A stretch of 64,000 bases of DNA, taken from Stieleria neptunia. GTDB taxonomy: Bacteria > Planctomycetota > Planctomycetia > Pirellulales > Pirellulaceae. The position numbers were made by a program, and so were the translations under genes. Below the pieces are notes generated by a model that searched no databases, was not told the origin of the DNA, and saw nothing but the letters and a program-made list of their open reading frames with translations. This document shows, piece after piece, positions 36,001 to 44,954 of this stretch. How positions within the stretch are numbered: position 1 is the first letter of the stretch; each line of letters starts with the position of its first letter. The stretch lies in the NCBI RefSeq assembly GCF_007754155.1, contig NZ_CP037423.1, positions 3,782,001 through 3,846,000 of the forward strand, given 5' to 3'.

Positions 36001-39000
36001 AACGGCAACGACTATGTCCTCGCGGCGAGCGAAGTGATCATCCCTGCCGGTTCCTATCAAGGCAGCCTGATCGATCCACTTGACGGTACCGCAGCGCTGA
36101 GTTTCCTCAACGATTCCCTGAGTGAAAGCGATGAAACAATCGGTCTGAACATCGGAATCTCGAATGAATATCTGCTAGGCAGTTGGAGCCAGCAAACGGT
36201 AACGATTCGCGATGACGACCCCTTCGTGAACCTCAGTTCCACGACCACGTCGGTCGACGAAGATGCCAGCTCGATCACGGTCAACGCCGAACTGTCCGCC
36301 AGGACCAACAAGGACGTTACCGTTTCGCTCGACTCCCGTGGGATCGCGCTCAGAAATAGCGATTACACGATGCCGAATACGGTGACGATTCCAAAAGGAT
36401 CGACATCAAAACAAATCACGATCGAGATGATCAATGATACGCGTGTCGAGAAGATAGAGTCATTTGTCGTCTCAGCTACCTCGGCATCGAACGCATTGTT
36501 GGGGGGAGCGATCAATAGGACGCTTTCGATCCATGACGATGATGTTCCGCCAACGGTGACGTTTACGGTAGAGCAACAGACTGTGAGTGAAGATGCCGGA
36601 AACGCGTCAGTAACTGTTCGTCTTTCTAGTCCCGCCACGGAGAGACTCCGAATACCTTTGACGTTCATGACTTACAGCGGAAGTTTAGGGCTAACAGATT
36701 TCGACAGCGTTCCCGATGAAGTGGTGATTGAAGCAGATTTTCGTACAGGCGTAATCAAGATCCCCATTCTAAATGACGAGATCAAAGAACCCCGCGAAAC
36801 ATTTGTCATTCGCCTCGAAGAGACAGCAGCAGTTGAACTCGGTGACACTAGGACGCACCATTTGACAATCGTGGACGATGATCGGAAGGCATCAACATGT
36901 CCTCCCGGAACCCAGGAAAACGCTGGGATTATTTCTGGATTGGTCATGGATCGGGACGTGACGTCGTGCGGAGGCGCGTTTATCGAGGTCGACCAGGCGG
37001 AAAGAGAGAGAGAGAGAGAAGATGACTCAATAACAGGGGGGATAGTGTTCGTCGTCGTGGGACTCGGCAAACACATCTTCAAGTTCGTGAACGGGCCTAT
37101 ATCCGACGGCACGGTATTCTTTGACGCGAACAAGAACGGCGTTCACGACTTCCTAGACTTGGATGGGAACGGCACGCAGGACCCGAGTGAACCCGATGAG
37201 GTCTCGGCTAAGACAACCCCGGATGGTTTCCTTGAGCTTTCGATTCCCCCCATCTTCGATCAAGACAACGATGGTATCCTGAGCACAAATGAAGGGCAAT
37301 TCGTTGGTGTTGGTGGAACCAATGTAGCCACTGGACTATCAATGACCGCCCCGATGGTCGCCCCAGTGGGTTCGTCGATTATCAGTCCTCTATCCTCGCT
37401 GATTTCAGCGTTGATCGATCAGCGGGGACTATCGCTGCCAGCAGCACATCAGCGAGTGATTGATGCATTCGATCTGCCGCAGGTCGAGTTAACCACGTTC
37501 CAGCCTATGTTAGAAGCGTCGGTAGGCAACGGTGACGGGGCGGCTGTCTACGCCGCCAGCATCAAATTGCAGGATACCATTTTGCAGACGGCGAATCTGA
37601 TCTCCGGTACGACCGATGCTCCCCCCGTGACGTTCCTGGCGCAGCAAGTCGTCAATGATCTGGCGAGCAAAATCTCCGTGCCCGGATCGCAACTGGACCT
37701 CAGCGAACCGGCCGTGCTGGAGGCAGTGATCCAAGGCGTGATCACGGAAACCGCTGTCGACATTGATCCTGCGGTCGTGAGTGGCGCAGCAGACGTGATC
37801 GCAGCCCTTAATCAGCATGTCGACGACATTCCGGTATCCACCGACATCGACTACTTGACCCAGTTGGTTCAAACCGAACTCGTGGCTGTCGGCGAAGTTG
37901 CCTTGTCTCTGGCCCAGGCTGCATCCGGGCAGACACCCATCCAAGATGTCATTCAGTCAAGCACGGGCAACGCATTGGATAGTCGCGTCAGCACGGCTAC
38001 GGTCGGTGACGTGATCCCTGTCACCCTTTGGGTGTCAGACGTCGCCCATGTCGAAACGGATGACGGCAGCACATTTTACGAATTCCTGGTCGAGCCCTCG
38101 AGGCAGTCAAAGAATACCATTTCTGTCGACTACGCTACGCAAGATTTCACGGCCATGGTCGCCGATGGAGACTACGCGGCGGTGCAGGGAACGTTGACAT
38201 GGGAGCCCGGTGATAACTCGCCACGTACCATCCAAGTAGAAGTCTTTGGGGACACCGCGTTCGAATCCGACGAGTCGTTCTTGCTCTCACTGTCGAACGA
38301 ACAGAATGCGGCGTTACGCCGCGAACTTGCACAAGGCGTGATCTCCAACAATGACGCATTGTCCTTCACCGTTCCTGCCGGGGCGAATGAAAACGATGTG
38401 TCCCTCAGCGTCCGTGAATCGATCGTCGACTTGACTCACAATGGGCAAGTCGTCTTCAGTGGTTTCCTCTCCTCACCGACCCCAATCGTCTTGTCCGGAG
38501 CCGACGGAGCCCAGAACTCTTTTGAAATCGACTTGGATCGTCCTAGTGATGCTCTCTCTGCTGGCGTGCACGTGCAGGGCGGTCATGGCGGCACCAACAG
38601 CCTGACGGTCGGCGACGGGTTGGCCGGTCGCGTGGTGCATACGCAGCAATCCGATGTCGCTGGCAGTCTTGATGTCGACACCAGCCTGATCACCTACGCC
38701 GGGATCGAGTCCTTCGCCGACGACCTCGCTCCGTCGTTTCCTTCCCCGCCGCTGAACTTGATCGAAGGAGACACGGTCTCGTTGACTGGACTGGGTGCCG
38801 ATTCGGAAATCGCCTACGACTTTACCTGGGAAGTCACTCTCGATGGCGAACCCTATCCTTCCGATCAAGGTTCACCTCTGCAGGCAGTAGGAGGTGATTT
38901 GCAGTTTGTCGCCGATGATGATGGACAGTACGTCGTCACCTTGAGCGCTACAAACGACGACCGTGGCAACGCCGCCTTCATTCGCAGCTTTACGGTCGCC

Positions 39001-41550
39001 AACGTGAAGCCTTCGTTTGAGGCCGGGCCTTCGGTCTACCTGGGACCGGACACATTCGGGCATTTTGAAAGAACCGGCATTGCATTCACCGATCCCGGTG
39101 CCGATCAGTGGACCGTTACCGTGGATTACGCGGACGGAACGGGGCCACAAGTGGTTCCCTTTGACCCGATCGCCAAAACATTCGATCTGGCACACACCTT
39201 TGCCGTCACCGGAGACTACGCGGTCAGCGTCACCGTCGATGACGGCGATGGTGGGGTCTACACCGATACATTCAACGTGGACGTCGTGCTCGCGATGGTC
39301 GAGTTCTCGCAGGCGAGCTTCAGTGATCTTGAAGGCGTCGGGACCAGCCACGTCGTGACGCTGGAACGCAATACCGATCGAGTCACTTCGCAGGTCTTGG
39401 TCGACATCAGCGGAGGCTCCGCAACCGCCGGCGGCATCGATTTCGATGACAGCGATTTCGATGACAGCGATTTCCCCATGCTGGTCACATTTGATCCGGG
39501 TGTGCAAACGCTCTCCATCCCAGTACCGATTCACTCGGACAACATGGTCGAGCTCGACGAAACGATCCTGTTGACCGTGACCGCAGTGAACAACGCCTTG
39601 ATCAACGACCAAAACACGACTCAGTTGACCATTCGCAACGACGACACGGCGACGGTTTCGATCGCCGATTTGAGCCAGGACGAAGAATCAGGGTCGTACA
39701 CCTTCAAGGCCATCCTCGACCACCCGGTCGATGGCGGATTCACGGTCGATTACGCGATCAGCGGCAACGATACCGAATCAAGCGACATCACGAGTTTGCC
39801 CGGCGGAACATTGGCGTTTGCCGGCAATGCCAACGAAGCCCAGGACATCGTCGTCACCGTCGATGACGACTCGATCGTCGAAGGCGACGAGAGTTTTCTT
39901 GTCAGCCTTGGTGTGATCGTCCCGGCTGGAACGCCGGCCTTCGTTCCTGCGGACGTGTCTGCCAGTGACACTGCCACCGGGACGATCGTCAACACGGACA
40001 CGGCATCGATCACGATCGACGACATCGTCCAGGACGAAGAACTCGGCACCTACACCTTCAAAGCCATCCTCGACGACCACGTCGAAGACGGGTTCACGGT
40101 CGATTACGCGATCAGCGGAAACGACACCGAGACAAACGATATCACGAGTTTGCCCAATGGCACCTTGACGTTTGCCGGAATTGCCGGTGAGTCGCAGGAC
40201 ATCGTGGTCACGGTCGATGACGACTCGATTGTTGAAGGCGACGAGAGTTTTCTCGTCAGCCTCGGTGCAATCATTCCGGCCGGATCGCCAACCATCGACG
40301 CGACCGACGTTGCTACCAGTGACACCGCCACCGGCACGATCATCAACACCGACACCGCTTCGATCACGATCGCCGACGCTTCGGTAGTCGAGGGCTCAGG
40401 CGGAACATCGAATTTGGTTTTCACAATTGCGTCAACGAACCCGTCCGAAGAAGACTTGACGGTGCAAGTCGACACGGCGGAAATCCTGGGCCAAGCAAAG
40501 GGCGGTGGCGTCGACTACACGGACATCGTGAGCCACATCGCGACGATCGCCGGTGATAGCGTCTCGACATTGACCACCGTGACGGTGGTGGTCAACGCAG
40601 ACTACTTTGTCGAGTCCGACGAAACGCTGGAAGCCAACCTGACCCATCCACAGTTTGATTCCCAGGGCGATGAAACTCGTGTGATCATCGGAGACGCACA
40701 GGCAATCGGAACGATTCTCGACGATGATTTGGAGAACAGCGTCGTGGTGGGCGATGGGGACCTCGACAATACAAAAGTACTCTACGTCAACGGTTCGTCA
40801 TTTGACGACAAGATTGAGGTGAAGCTCGGTTCGATGGGATCCATGGGTTCGATGGGATCCATGGGCTCGGTGGGTGGCTTGTTCAAGATCACGATCAAGA
40901 CGGGCTCGATGGCCGGCTCTGGTTCGATGGGGACGTTCAAGCATGAGCAGATCGTCGATCCCGCAGATCACGAAGGCGTGATCAGCAAGATTGTCATTTA
41001 CGGGCTCGATGGCAACGACGACATCAAAATCCATGGCGACCTCGACGGTCTCCGCGGATTCCTGTTTGGCGGCGACGGCGATGACAAATTGAAAGGTGGT
41101 AAGTCAGATGACGTGCTGATCGGTGGGCCCGGGGACGACAAGATGGACGGAAACAAGGGCCGAGACATCCTCATTGGTGGCATTGGGAAGGACACGATCA
41201 AGGGCGACAAGGACGAGGACATTTTGATCGGAGGGACGACGGACTATGACAACAACAACCTCGCAGCGATGTGTGCGATCATGGATGAGTGGACGCGTTT
41301 GAACAACACGTTTGAAGACCGTGTCAACAATGTCTTTGACGCAACTGGTGACGCGGGAGCTCTCAATGGCGAATACACTTTGATGAACCATGTTCAGATC
41401 AGTGACGGCTCGAAAGACAATCTGAAAGGCGGTGGCGGCAGTGGAGCCGATTGGTTCATTGCGTCGGAAGCGGATGATGACAAGACGGACAAACTCAAGG
41501 ACGGTGAGGCGTTCTGGAGTGAAGTCGAGGCGTTGTTCTTTGAGACTTGA
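33061..41550 (+). CDS. Giant secreted LEPR-XLL/Calx-beta/PKD/RTX-like adhesin (2829 aa)
   Basis: Large surface or exported protein. The Arg-rich N-terminus ends in LLEPLESRRLLATIF, the LEPR-XLL motif. Residues about 50-225 form a jelly-roll-like domain (DNFESGSLSSSKWSVRD). PKD domains lie at about 423-510 and 1980-2076 (FDGSGSTDSDGDALTYSWDF). Calx-beta repeats fill about 600-1276, 1650-1765 and 2077-2556; two neighbouring copies near 2200-2440 are almost identical. A GSMGSMGSMGS tract and RTX-like GGxGxD repeats (DDVLIGGPGDDKMDGNKG) end the protein, suggesting calcium-dependent folding. Around residue 1316 is a REREREREDD run encoded by an (AG)8 microsatellite. Probable role: adhesion or cell-surface structure. 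Confidence 0.88.
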   Translation: MRQGFFGKNGAGVGRTNKRREQRRQRAQRRRMLLEPLESRRLLATIFSDNFESGSLSSSKWSVRDARVDWDKGTSGPKMFVSSCNLPNCSQVLGTYAAELDGVREELRSKTINLQNYVSASLSYYVQAGGNENAPETVDDLYVQYRKSNGGWATLASHDVSAFEPSFPSFDQDGFLSRSVNLPAGAFHSNFAFRFNAYASDSGGAFGTTGFDDWFIDVVALTGTLNSPPSIALTGTNGTVLDNETHSFTYTPSDPDNNLSSVSAVVKRGNTTVSSSTSTTTTTLSPSNNAGLGKYEITVVATDAKNQSVTATRSYTLDDDDKSAPLISLGGSSGLENHTQPQAFSWSATDQDSGIDSSSVVISHNGATIHTSNSASGNFNFDAYGIGTFTISMTATDDDNDRTNDSLSSSASQTVTVTNVLPEADAGFNRVAVEGIPIAFDGSGSTDSDGDALTYSWDFDDGNVGSGPQPLHVFEDNGTYTVSLTVDDGYGGSHTDTMTVTVSNAAPQILSISNPGFVDPGNSAEIIVNAVDTLLDTLSYEFDFDNDGAFEITNDLGAASHTFADPGVYPVNVRVLDEDGGSATGWTTVQVGAGATIIPTINFDSVDQSVSEDAGQLTLSATLDTPTDADVVVPLVLSGSAAAGSDYSFPYTYLYIPSGQSQQTTTFDISNDAINEAMEELIISMGTPLNANLGTEIVHTVEISDNDPLPQVAFASSGQVASEDGGEIIVSVRLLQPSGRDVSVPVEFAGKAESPDDFQVSGPTTLVIPAGQLNATTTISVIDDATAENNETIVVTMGPLINADAVTDASQPSVHVVTIPRNDAPSVNLEPVFQLVDESAATVSVIARLSGPSPNPVTVPFTISGSAVLGADFSVDPSTEIVFQPGETVAAIDIPIVDDLTAEDTETVRVQLDAPTGATLGTTAAHLVRIEDNDTPRVSFNRTANSQYEDEGKVAIEVFLSNPLDHEIAVPIEIFGGTASNGNDYVLAASEVIIPAGSYQGSLIDPLDGTAALSFLNDSLSESDETIGLNIGISNEYLLGSWSQQTVTIRDDDPFVNLSSTTTSVDEDASSITVNAELSARTNKDVTVSLDSRGIALRNSDYTMPNTVTIPKGSTSKQITIEMINDTRVEKIESFVVSATSASNALLGGAINRTLSIHDDDVPPTVTFTVEQQTVSEDAGNASVTVRLSSPATERLRIPLTFMTYSGSLGLTDFDSVPDEVVIEADFRTGVIKIPILNDEIKEPRETFVIRLEETAAVELGDTRTHHLTIVDDDRKASTCPPGTQENAGIISGLVMDRDVTSCGGAFIEVDQAEREREREDDSITGGIVFVVVGLGKHIFKFVNGPISDGTVFFDANKNGVHDFLDLDGNGTQDPSEPDEVSAKTTPDGFLELSIPPIFDQDNDGILSTNEGQFVGVGGTNVATGLSMTAPMVAPVGSSIISPLSSLISALIDQRGLSLPAAHQRVIDAFDLPQVELTTFQPMLEASVGNGDGAAVYAASIKLQDTILQTANLISGTTDAPPVTFLAQQVVNDLASKISVPGSQLDLSEPAVLEAVIQGVITETAVDIDPAVVSGAADVIAALNQHVDDIPVSTDIDYLTQLVQTELVAVGEVALSLAQAASGQTPIQDVIQSSTGNALDSRVSTATVGDVIPVTLWVSDVAHVETDDGSTFYEFLVEPSRQSKNTISVDYATQDFTAMVADGDYAAVQGTLTWEPGDNSPRTIQVEVFGDTAFESDESFLLSLSNEQNAALRRELAQGVISNNDALSFTVPAGANENDVSLSVRESIVDLTHNGQVVFSGFLSSPTPIVLSGADGAQNSFEIDLDRPSDALSAGVHVQGGHGGTNSLTVGDGLAGRVVHTQQSDVAGSLDVDTSLITYAGIESFADDLAPSFPSPPLNLIEGDTVSLTGLGADSEIAYDFTWEVTLDGEPYPSDQGSPLQAVGGDLQFVADDDGQYVVTLSATNDDRGNAAFIRSFTVANVKPSFEAGPSVYLGPDTFGHFERTGIAFTDPGADQWTVTVDYADGTGPQVVPFDPIAKTFDLAHTFAVTGDYAVSVTVDDGDGGVYTDTFNVDVVLAMVEFSQASFSDLEGVGTSHVVTLERNTDRVTSQVLVDISGGSATAGGIDFDDSDFDDSDFPMLVTFDPGVQTLSIPVPIHSDNMVELDETILLTVTAVNNALINDQNTTQLTIRNDDTATVSIADLSQDEESGSYTFKAILDHPVDGGFTVDYAISGNDTESSDITSLPGGTLAFAGNANEAQDIVVTVDDDSIVEGDESFLVSLGVIVPAGTPAFVPADVSASDTATGTIVNTDTASITIDDIVQDEELGTYTFKAILDDHVEDGFTVDYAISGNDTETNDITSLPNGTLTFAGIAGESQDIVVTVDDDSIVEGDESFLVSLGAIIPAGSPTIDATDVATSDTATGTIINTDTASITIADASVVEGSGGTSNLVFTIASTNPSEEDLTVQVDTAEILGQAKGGGVDYTDIVSHIATIAGDSVSTLTTVTVVVNADYFVESDETLEANLTHPQFDSQGDETRVIIGDAQAIGTILDDDLENSVVVGDGDLDNTKVLYVNGSSFDDKIEVKLGSMGSMGSMGSMGSVGGLFKITIKTGSMAGSGSMGTFKHEQIVDPADHEGVISKIVIYGLDGNDDIKIHGDLDGLRGFLFGGDGDDKLKGGKSDDVLIGGPGDDKMDGNKGRDILIGGIGKDTIKGDKDEDILIGGTTDYDNNNLAAMCAIMDEWTRLNNTFEDRVNNVFDATGDAGALNGEYTLMNHVQISDGSKDNLKGGGGSGADWFIASEADDDKTDKLKDGEAFWSEVEALFFET
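37003..37018 (+). repeat. (AG)8 dinucleotide microsatellite inside the giant gene
   Basis: Eight AG units encode alternating Arg-Glu. A gain or loss of one unit would frameshift the remaining ~1500 residues, removing the second PKD and Calx-beta block and the RTX-like end. Confidence 0.8.
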
Positions 41551-41561
41551 TCTGACACGAT

Positions 41562-43706
41562 GTGAATCGGACGGTGGACGACGTGCTGCAAGATCAAGCT
41601 GAACATCACGAGCTTCTCGAACGCGTTGAACGGATCCTCAGCGATCGCTGGGACGGCCCCGTTCGATTGGGCGAGGTGACGCAGCTCTCGGAGCGACGGG
41701 CACGGAATATGGTGTTGCGGTGCAAGCTAAGCGGGGCTCCCGATGGTGCCCCGCCCTCGGTCATTCTCAAACGGGCACGCCAACGCAATTACGATCCTGA
41801 CGACCCCAAATCGCGTCCCGCGGTGGGCCTGTTCCGCGATTGGGCCGGCCTGCAGTTTCTTGGTTCCCTTGGCGATCAAAATCTTGCGTGTGCCGAATGG
41901 TACGGTGGCGATCGCGAATCAGGCTTCTTCTTGATGGAAGATCTCCGTCACACCGTGGACCTGGACCACTTGTTGACTCGCTCAAGCGAATCGGAGGCAA
42001 TGGACGGTTTGAAACTGCTGGCCAGCTCACTGGGGCGAATGCACGCTCAGACAATCGGCCGCGAAAGCGAATATCAATCAATCCGTGGCGTCTTGGGGCC
42101 GGGCGACACGGCCCATCGTCACCGATTGGCGCAGCATGCTCGAGAGGCCGGACCCTACTTTGCGGAACGATGCGAATGGTTGAAAGTCGATCTGGTTCCT
42201 GGTGTCGACCGTGACATCGAGCGCATTGCCAGCGCCATGGCCGAGCCAGGTGACTTTCTGGCATTCACCCATTGTGATGCCTGTCCCGACAACTGCAGGA
42301 TCACGGAGGATCGACTGTATCTGATCGATTTCGAGTTCGCCAGTTTTCGGCACGCACTGCTCGACGGTGTCTATGGCTGGATCCGTTTTCCAACCTGCTG
42401 GTGCGTTCGCGATCTTCCGGAGTCGGCAGTACAAGCGATGGAGAGCGCTTATCGACGCGAGTTGGCGAAAGGCTGTCCAGCGGCCGAGGACGATACGGTG
42501 TATTTCCGAGCCGTGGCCGAAGCCTGCGGGTATTGGCTGTTGGAGAACATGGCGCAGCTTTTTGACCGTGCCGTTGAATACGAAACGCCCAAAGGAACGT
42601 CGACCAATCGTCAGCGTTTGATGGTTCGAATGGCGGCGTTTTGCCACGTGGCCCAGCGAGCCGAGCACTTGATGGCACTCCAGGAGACTTTTGCCAGGAT
42701 GCTCGATCGACTGCGTCAGTTGTGGAGGGACGACATGTCGCTCTACGACGCGTTTGGGCAAGCGATGCCGGTCACCTCCGAACAGGTATCGGCGATGGTC
42801 GCCGCGGTTCAATCCGGTGATGTGGCACGGGTTCGTGACTTACTCGATAAAAACCGCGGCCTATCCAACGCCAAAGCCCTCGATGACGATCAATCTCCCA
42901 TCTTGCGTCTGGCGATCGAGAGCAGGAACGTTGAGTTGATCAAACTGCTGTTGGACTCCGGTGCCGACTGGCGGGTCACGACACGGAGCGGTTGGACGAC
43001 CCTCGCGCGGGCTTGCTCGCATGGCACGCCGCGGATCGTCGATCTGCTGTTGGAAAAAGGGGCAGACTTGAATCGACGTGATAGTTGGGGGCTCCTGCCG
43101 ATTTATGGTGCCGTGTCGAGCGGCAACGCGGAGATGCTCAAACACCTACTTTCACGCGGGGCCCAGCCGGACCTGAAACTTGCCATCGACCTGCGTCAGC
43201 CCGCGTTGGCCAAACGATTGGTGGAGCAGGACCCCTCACAAGCTCGATTGCGATTTGGGACGGGGGTCACACTGTTGCATGACTCGGCTCGAGTGGGTGA
43301 TTCGCGGATCGACGCGATGAGTCTCTTGCTGGCACATGGCGGATCAGTCAACGCAACGACAAATTGGGGCGCGACACCGTTGCACCTGGCTGCATTTTTT
43401 GGGCACGAGCAAACCATCCGATGGCTCCTTGGGCACGGCGCCGATCCAAACGCGGAAGACAAACGGGGGCGAACTCCGAAAATGCTGGCCCATGGAAGGG
43501 GGCACAAACGGTGTGCCCGTTTACTCGGATACGATTCAGAAGGACAAACGGATTGCACGCTCGGATCGGGAGATCACTTGAATGCGTTTGACGATCTCTT
43601 CGCCGACTTGGGAGGCACCCGCGATGGCGAGCCCCATCCGATGGACGACCTGCAATCGGAATTCGGCAAGTGGCTTGGGGAACGCAGCAGTGGTCGGCCA
43701 ACTTAA
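41562..43706 (+). CDS. APH/choline-kinase-fold phosphotransferase fused to ankyrin repeats (714 aa)
   Basis: Residues 1-400 resemble aminoglycoside/homoserine-type small-molecule kinases: PPSVILKRARQRNYD for the ATP-binding Lys strand, FFLMEDLRHTVDLDHLL for the hinge, FLAFTHCDACPDNCRI (catalytic HxDxxxxN, about 236) and LYLIDFEFASF (metal-binding DxE/D). Residues about 407-655 form about six ankyrin repeats (IELIKLLLDSGADWRV-type, WGATPLHLAAFFGHEQTI). The start codon is GTG 41562; the ATG two bases upstream is followed at once by a stop. It starts 11 bp after the giant adhesin stop, so it may be co-transcribed. Substrate unknown; the ankyrin half suggests a protein partner. Confidence 0.8.
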   Translation: MNRTVDDVLQDQAEHHELLERVERILSDRWDGPVRLGEVTQLSERRARNMVLRCKLSGAPDGAPPSVILKRARQRNYDPDDPKSRPAVGLFRDWAGLQFLGSLGDQNLACAEWYGGDRESGFFLMEDLRHTVDLDHLLTRSSESEAMDGLKLLASSLGRMHAQTIGRESEYQSIRGVLGPGDTAHRHRLAQHAREAGPYFAERCEWLKVDLVPGVDRDIERIASAMAEPGDFLAFTHCDACPDNCRITEDRLYLIDFEFASFRHALLDGVYGWIRFPTCWCVRDLPESAVQAMESAYRRELAKGCPAAEDDTVYFRAVAEACGYWLLENMAQLFDRAVEYETPKGTSTNRQRLMVRMAAFCHVAQRAEHLMALQETFARMLDRLRQLWRDDMSLYDAFGQAMPVTSEQVSAMVAAVQSGDVARVRDLLDKNRGLSNAKALDDDQSPILRLAIESRNVELIKLLLDSGADWRVTTRSGWTTLARACSHGTPRIVDLLLEKGADLNRRDSWGLLPIYGAVSSGNAEMLKHLLSRGAQPDLKLAIDLRQPALAKRLVEQDPSQARLRFGTGVTLLHDSARVGDSRIDAMSLLLAHGGSVNATTNWGATPLHLAAFFGHEQTIRWLLGHGADPNAEDKRGRTPKMLAHGRGHKRCARLLGYDSEGQTDCTLGSGDHLNAFDDLFADLGGTRDGEPHPMDDLQSEFGKWLGERSSGRPT

Positions 43707-43868
43707 TGTCGACGAATTTTCCAGAATCGATTCGTAAAGGACGCTACGATCACGGAGTGATCGGCGACATTGGAAAATGAACAAGCCGCCAGCCGTCGAT
43801 GGACCCTCTGCTCCAACATGAGTCAGAGTAACCGTGCCTCTCCAACAGATTCCTGTCGAATACAGTCG

Positions 43869-44046
43869 TCATATCGCCTGTTGTGGTCTGAATCCGATCG
43901 TTTGTGTTCGGCTGAGTGCGGGCTCTAGGTGTGGATCAGAGAACATGTATTCTGGATCCGTAAACGCACCACCCAAAGCAAAACGCATCTCTCCCTTGAC
44001 CGTGCCAACATTCACCAACTCATCGCGGGAGGCACGGGAGTATTAA
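43869..44046 (-). pseudogene. Formylglycine-generating-enzyme/sulfatase-modifying domain relic
   Basis: Reverse-strand reading gives ELVNVGTVKGEMRFALGGAF followed by TDPEYMFSDPHLEPAL and RTQTIGFRPQQAI then stop. This matches the C-terminal end of FGE-sulfatase domains often fused to planctomycete kinases (NVWEW...LGGAWxxPxYMF...DRxPTxGFRC). The frame is closed upstream by a stop at about 44044, so only ~55 residues survive. It lies in the otherwise empty stretch 43707-44154. Confidence 0.6.
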
Positions 44047-44154
44047 CGCCGATGCTCGCCAAAACGCACATCGATTGCTCGCGAAACGGTTCCGCTTAGG
44101 GGCAAGATCGTTGCCATAATTGGACAAACCCCATCCTCGTCTAAGGCGCAGAAG

Positions 44155-44577
44155 TTGGACCAACCGCAGCGTTTTAGCCAAACCCCTGACGCACCAGCGG
44201 TGGCGGACACCGACGTGGCGAAGTCGTTTCGGATCGTTTCTGGTCGTCAGGCCGATACGTCTGGCATCCGGGGTGACAGTAAAAAAGGGGGAGGGCTCCG
44301 CGCCGAGACAGATCGGAATTCGCCCATGTCCGCGAATGCCTGTTCATGCAATCTGGCGGAAATTCCAGCGGATGATCAGCTGTCAATACCGCGAAACGCC
44401 TTCACACGATGGTCGTCGTATTGGCGCGAAGTCGAAGTTTTGCCCAACAATGCAGAGTCTCGCTGGAGCCTGATTGCCTATCATGACGGCAAACGCATCG
44501 CGATCGAGTGTCGAACAAATCGGTACCGAAAGCGTGTCGAAGTGCAGTCTATTTGGATGGAAAGAGAATGGGATTGA
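44155..44577 (+). CDS. Hypothetical protein (140 aa), doubtful
   Basis: Only the C-terminal ~75 residues look protein-like (WREVEVLPNNAESRWSLIAY, GKRIAIECRTNRYRKRVEVQ). The N-terminal half is a Ser/Asp-rich random-looking sequence. It overlaps the start of the next membrane-protein gene by 10 bp. It may be a decayed gene or a small accessory to the membrane protein. Confidence 0.35.
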   Translation: MDQPQRFSQTPDAPAVADTDVAKSFRIVSGRQADTSGIRGDSKKGGGLRAETDRNSPMSANACSCNLAEIPADDQLSIPRNAFTRWSSYWREVEVLPNNAESRWSLIAYHDGKRIAIECRTNRYRKRVEVQSIWMEREWD

Positions 44578-44954
44578 TCACCCTCGCGGTTGGTGCCGGT
44601 CTCGGTCGGTACTTGAACTATCGACAAGCAACTGATTGGCAACGAGCGCTTACGGCAGTGAGCGGCTTTGTTGGCTTTTTCTTCTGGCTTCTAATGGCTC
44701 AGGTAGCGTTTAGCTCGAACAAGAATGACACCGTTGCGGGGCATGTTGGGTTTTTCTTGGCAGGCGTTTCGGTCGGTATGATTTCCCGATACCTCGTCAA
44801 CTCTCGAGGACGGGGCAAAGGCAAAAGTAATGCGGCTACGGAAGACCCGCGAGATCGTCCAACAGAGCAGCCATGGCTGCTGTTGCGAGCCCAGTGGGTC
44901 GTGCCAGCATATTGGCTCGCCTGCCTTTACGCCTCCTATTGTTTGACCCCATGA
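44568..44954 (+). CDS. Hypothetical membrane protein (128 aa)
   Basis: ATG 44568 follows AAAGAGA. Three or four membrane helices are visible: LITLAVGAGLGRYL, LTAVSGFVGFFFWLLMAQVAF, VAGHVGFFLAGVSVGMISRYL and VVPAYWLACLYASYCL. A charged cytoplasmic loop (NSRGRGKGKSNAATEDPRD) joins the last two. No family recognised. The region downstream to 45493 has no clear gene. Confidence 0.55.
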   Translation: MGLITLAVGAGLGRYLNYRQATDWQRALTAVSGFVGFFFWLLMAQVAFSSNKNDTVAGHVGFFLAGVSVGMISRYLVNSRGRGKGKSNAATEDPRDRPTEQPWLLLRAQWVVPAYWLACLYASYCLTP

